NCBI RefSeq assembly: GCF_011602485.2
Contig: NZ_CP050022.2
Location: forward strand, 558,001 to 622,000
Length of the DNA: 64,000 bases
Source of the DNA: Bradyrhizobium sp. 1(2017)
GTDB taxonomy: Bacteria; Pseudomonadota; Alphaproteobacteria; Rhizobiales; Xanthobacteraceae
Direction of reading: 5' to 3'
Below, one piece after another: positions 63,185 to 64,000 of this stretch (its first letter is position 1; every line of letters begins with the position of its first letter). A program made the translations under genes and the position numbers. The notes under the pieces were generated by a model. It was not told the origin of the DNA, made no database searches, and saw only the letters and a program-made list of their open reading frames with translations.

Positions 63185-64000
63185 TCACCCGTTCCTGAAC
63201 GCATATGCATATCCGTTCAGCGCGGGCGCGCCGCCGAGATGGGCGTAGAGGATCTTCGCCCCCTTCTCGAAATAGCCCTTTTTCGCAAGGTCGATCAGGC
63301 CCTGCATCGACTTGCCTTCGTAGACCGGGTCGGTGATCATGCCTTCGAGACGCGCGGTGAGGCGGATCGCTTCCTTGGTCTCTTCCGACGGCACGCCATA
63401 GGCGGGATAGGCGTAGTCCTCGATCAGCACGACGTCATCAGCGACCAGATCCTTGCCGAGCTCGACGAGCTTGGCGGTGTTCTGCGCGATCTCGAGCACC
63501 TGTGCCTTGGTCTGCGCGGACGTGAAGGAGGCGTCGATGCCGATCACCTTTCGCGCGCGGCCGTCGGCGGCAAAGCCGACCAGCATGCCGGCATGGGTCG
63601 AGCCGGTGACGGTGCAGACCACGATGTAGTCGAACTTGAAGCCGAGCTCCTTCTCCTGCTTGCGCACTTCCTCGGCGAAACCGACATAGCCGAGGCCGCC
63701 GAATTTGTGCACGGAGGCGCCGGCGGGAATCGCGTAGGGCTTGCCGCCCGCTGCCTTCACTTCCTCGATCGCCTGCTCCCAGCTCTTGCGGATGCCGATG
63801 TCGAAACCGTCGTCGACCAGACGCACGTCGGCGCCCATGATGCGCGACAGCATGATGTTGCCGACGCGGTCGTAGACCGCGTCCTCATGCGGCACCCAGG
63901 CTTCCTGCACCAGACGGCACTTCATGCCGAGCTTGGCCGCGACCGCCGCGATCATGCGGGTGTGGTTGGACTGCACGCCGCCGATCGACACCAGCGTGTC
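63185..64000 (-). CDS. acdS: 1-aminocyclopropane-1-carboxylate deaminase, partial (N-terminus beyond right edge)
   Basis: The C-terminal 271 codons of a PLP enzyme of the ACC deaminase/D-cysteine desulfhydrase family. [43 protein letters not shown] and [17 protein letters not shown] are family motifs. The specificity loop reads [14 protein letters not shown]: the adjacent Tyr and Glu that mark true ACC deaminases are kept, whereas D-cysteine desulfhydrases have Thr or Ser in place of Glu. The enzyme breaks down the plant ethylene precursor, a trait of root-associated bacteria. The PLP lysine and start codon are outside the window. Confidence 0.92.
   Translation of the reverse strand, partial: DTLVSIGGVQSNHTRMIAAVAAKLGMKCRLVQEAWVPHEDAVYDRVGNIMLSRIMGADVRLVDDGFDIGIRKSWEQAIEEVKAAGGKPYAIPAGASVHKFGGLGYVGFAEEVRKQEKELGFKFDYIVVCTVTGSTHAGMLVGFAADGRARKVIGIDASFTSAQTKAQVLEIAQNTAKLVELGKDLVADDVVLIEDYAYPAYGVPSEETKEAIRLTARLEGMITDPVYEGKSMQGLIDLAKKGYFEKGAKILYAHLGGAPALNGYAYAFRNG

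Overview
The window is one contiguous stretch of a high-GC alphaproteobacterial chromosome, most likely Bradyrhizobium or a close relative in the Nitrobacteraceae. Four things point there: the gene families present (form II CoxSLM, DUF2783 and DUF1272 proteins, the OtsA/OtsB trehalose pathway, an ACC deaminase), the EcfG-type promoters (GGAAC-N16-CGTT), the interspersed intergenic palindromic repeats, and the strong third-position GC bias that produces long spurious antisense frames. The species call is inference. No similarity search could be run.

Layout. 1-3.7 kb: a GntR regulator and a taurine/nitrate/sulfonate-type ABC importer on the minus strand; its second permease runs off the left edge. 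3.8-9.6 kb: an unrecognised 288-aa protein, a membrane-bound class III nucleotidyl cyclase and an AsmA protein. 9.8-17.2 kb: a Crp/Fnr regulator, an RND efflux pump with its adaptor, an OmpA-like lipoprotein-type protein and a caspase-fold/TPR protein that has lost both catalytic residues. 17.5-25.5 kb: a lactonase-like hydrolase, a secreted methyltransferase, then a MarR-controlled homogentisate module (FAD monooxygenase, DUF2783, MBL-fold protein, HmgA, fumarylacetoacetase). 25.6-31.1 kb: DUF1272, an alpha-methylacyl-CoA racemase and a coxSLM operon ending in a strong terminator. 31.4-35.9 kb: two tandem chemoreceptors with almost identical signalling halves and divergent sensors. 36-40.7 kb: a general-stress block (DUF3175 protein, MFS transporter, otsB, otsA) with three EcfG-type promoters.

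41.3-52.1 kb is an accessory region anchored on tRNA-Ser(GGA). The 3' end of the tRNA recurs at 49.87 and 52.07 kb. The first segment carries a 2-hydroxychromene-2-carboxylate isomerase-like protein, a GST, two CaiB-type CoA-transferases, a LysR regulator, a Bug-type solute-binding protein and a ThDP-dependent lyase-like enzyme. Together these look like an uncharacterised acyl-CoA catabolic unit. The second segment carries a YafK-like protein and a nitroreductase. Remnants of a glutaryl-CoA dehydrogenase and of a second nitroreductase mark the junctions, and no integrase is present.

52.1-64 kb returns to core-like genes: a LysR/MFS divergent pair, an amidase with a lysine-rich tail, two small secreted proteins, metY and metA for methionine synthesis, a polysaccharide deacetylase, RecQ and, truncated by the right edge, ACC deaminase.
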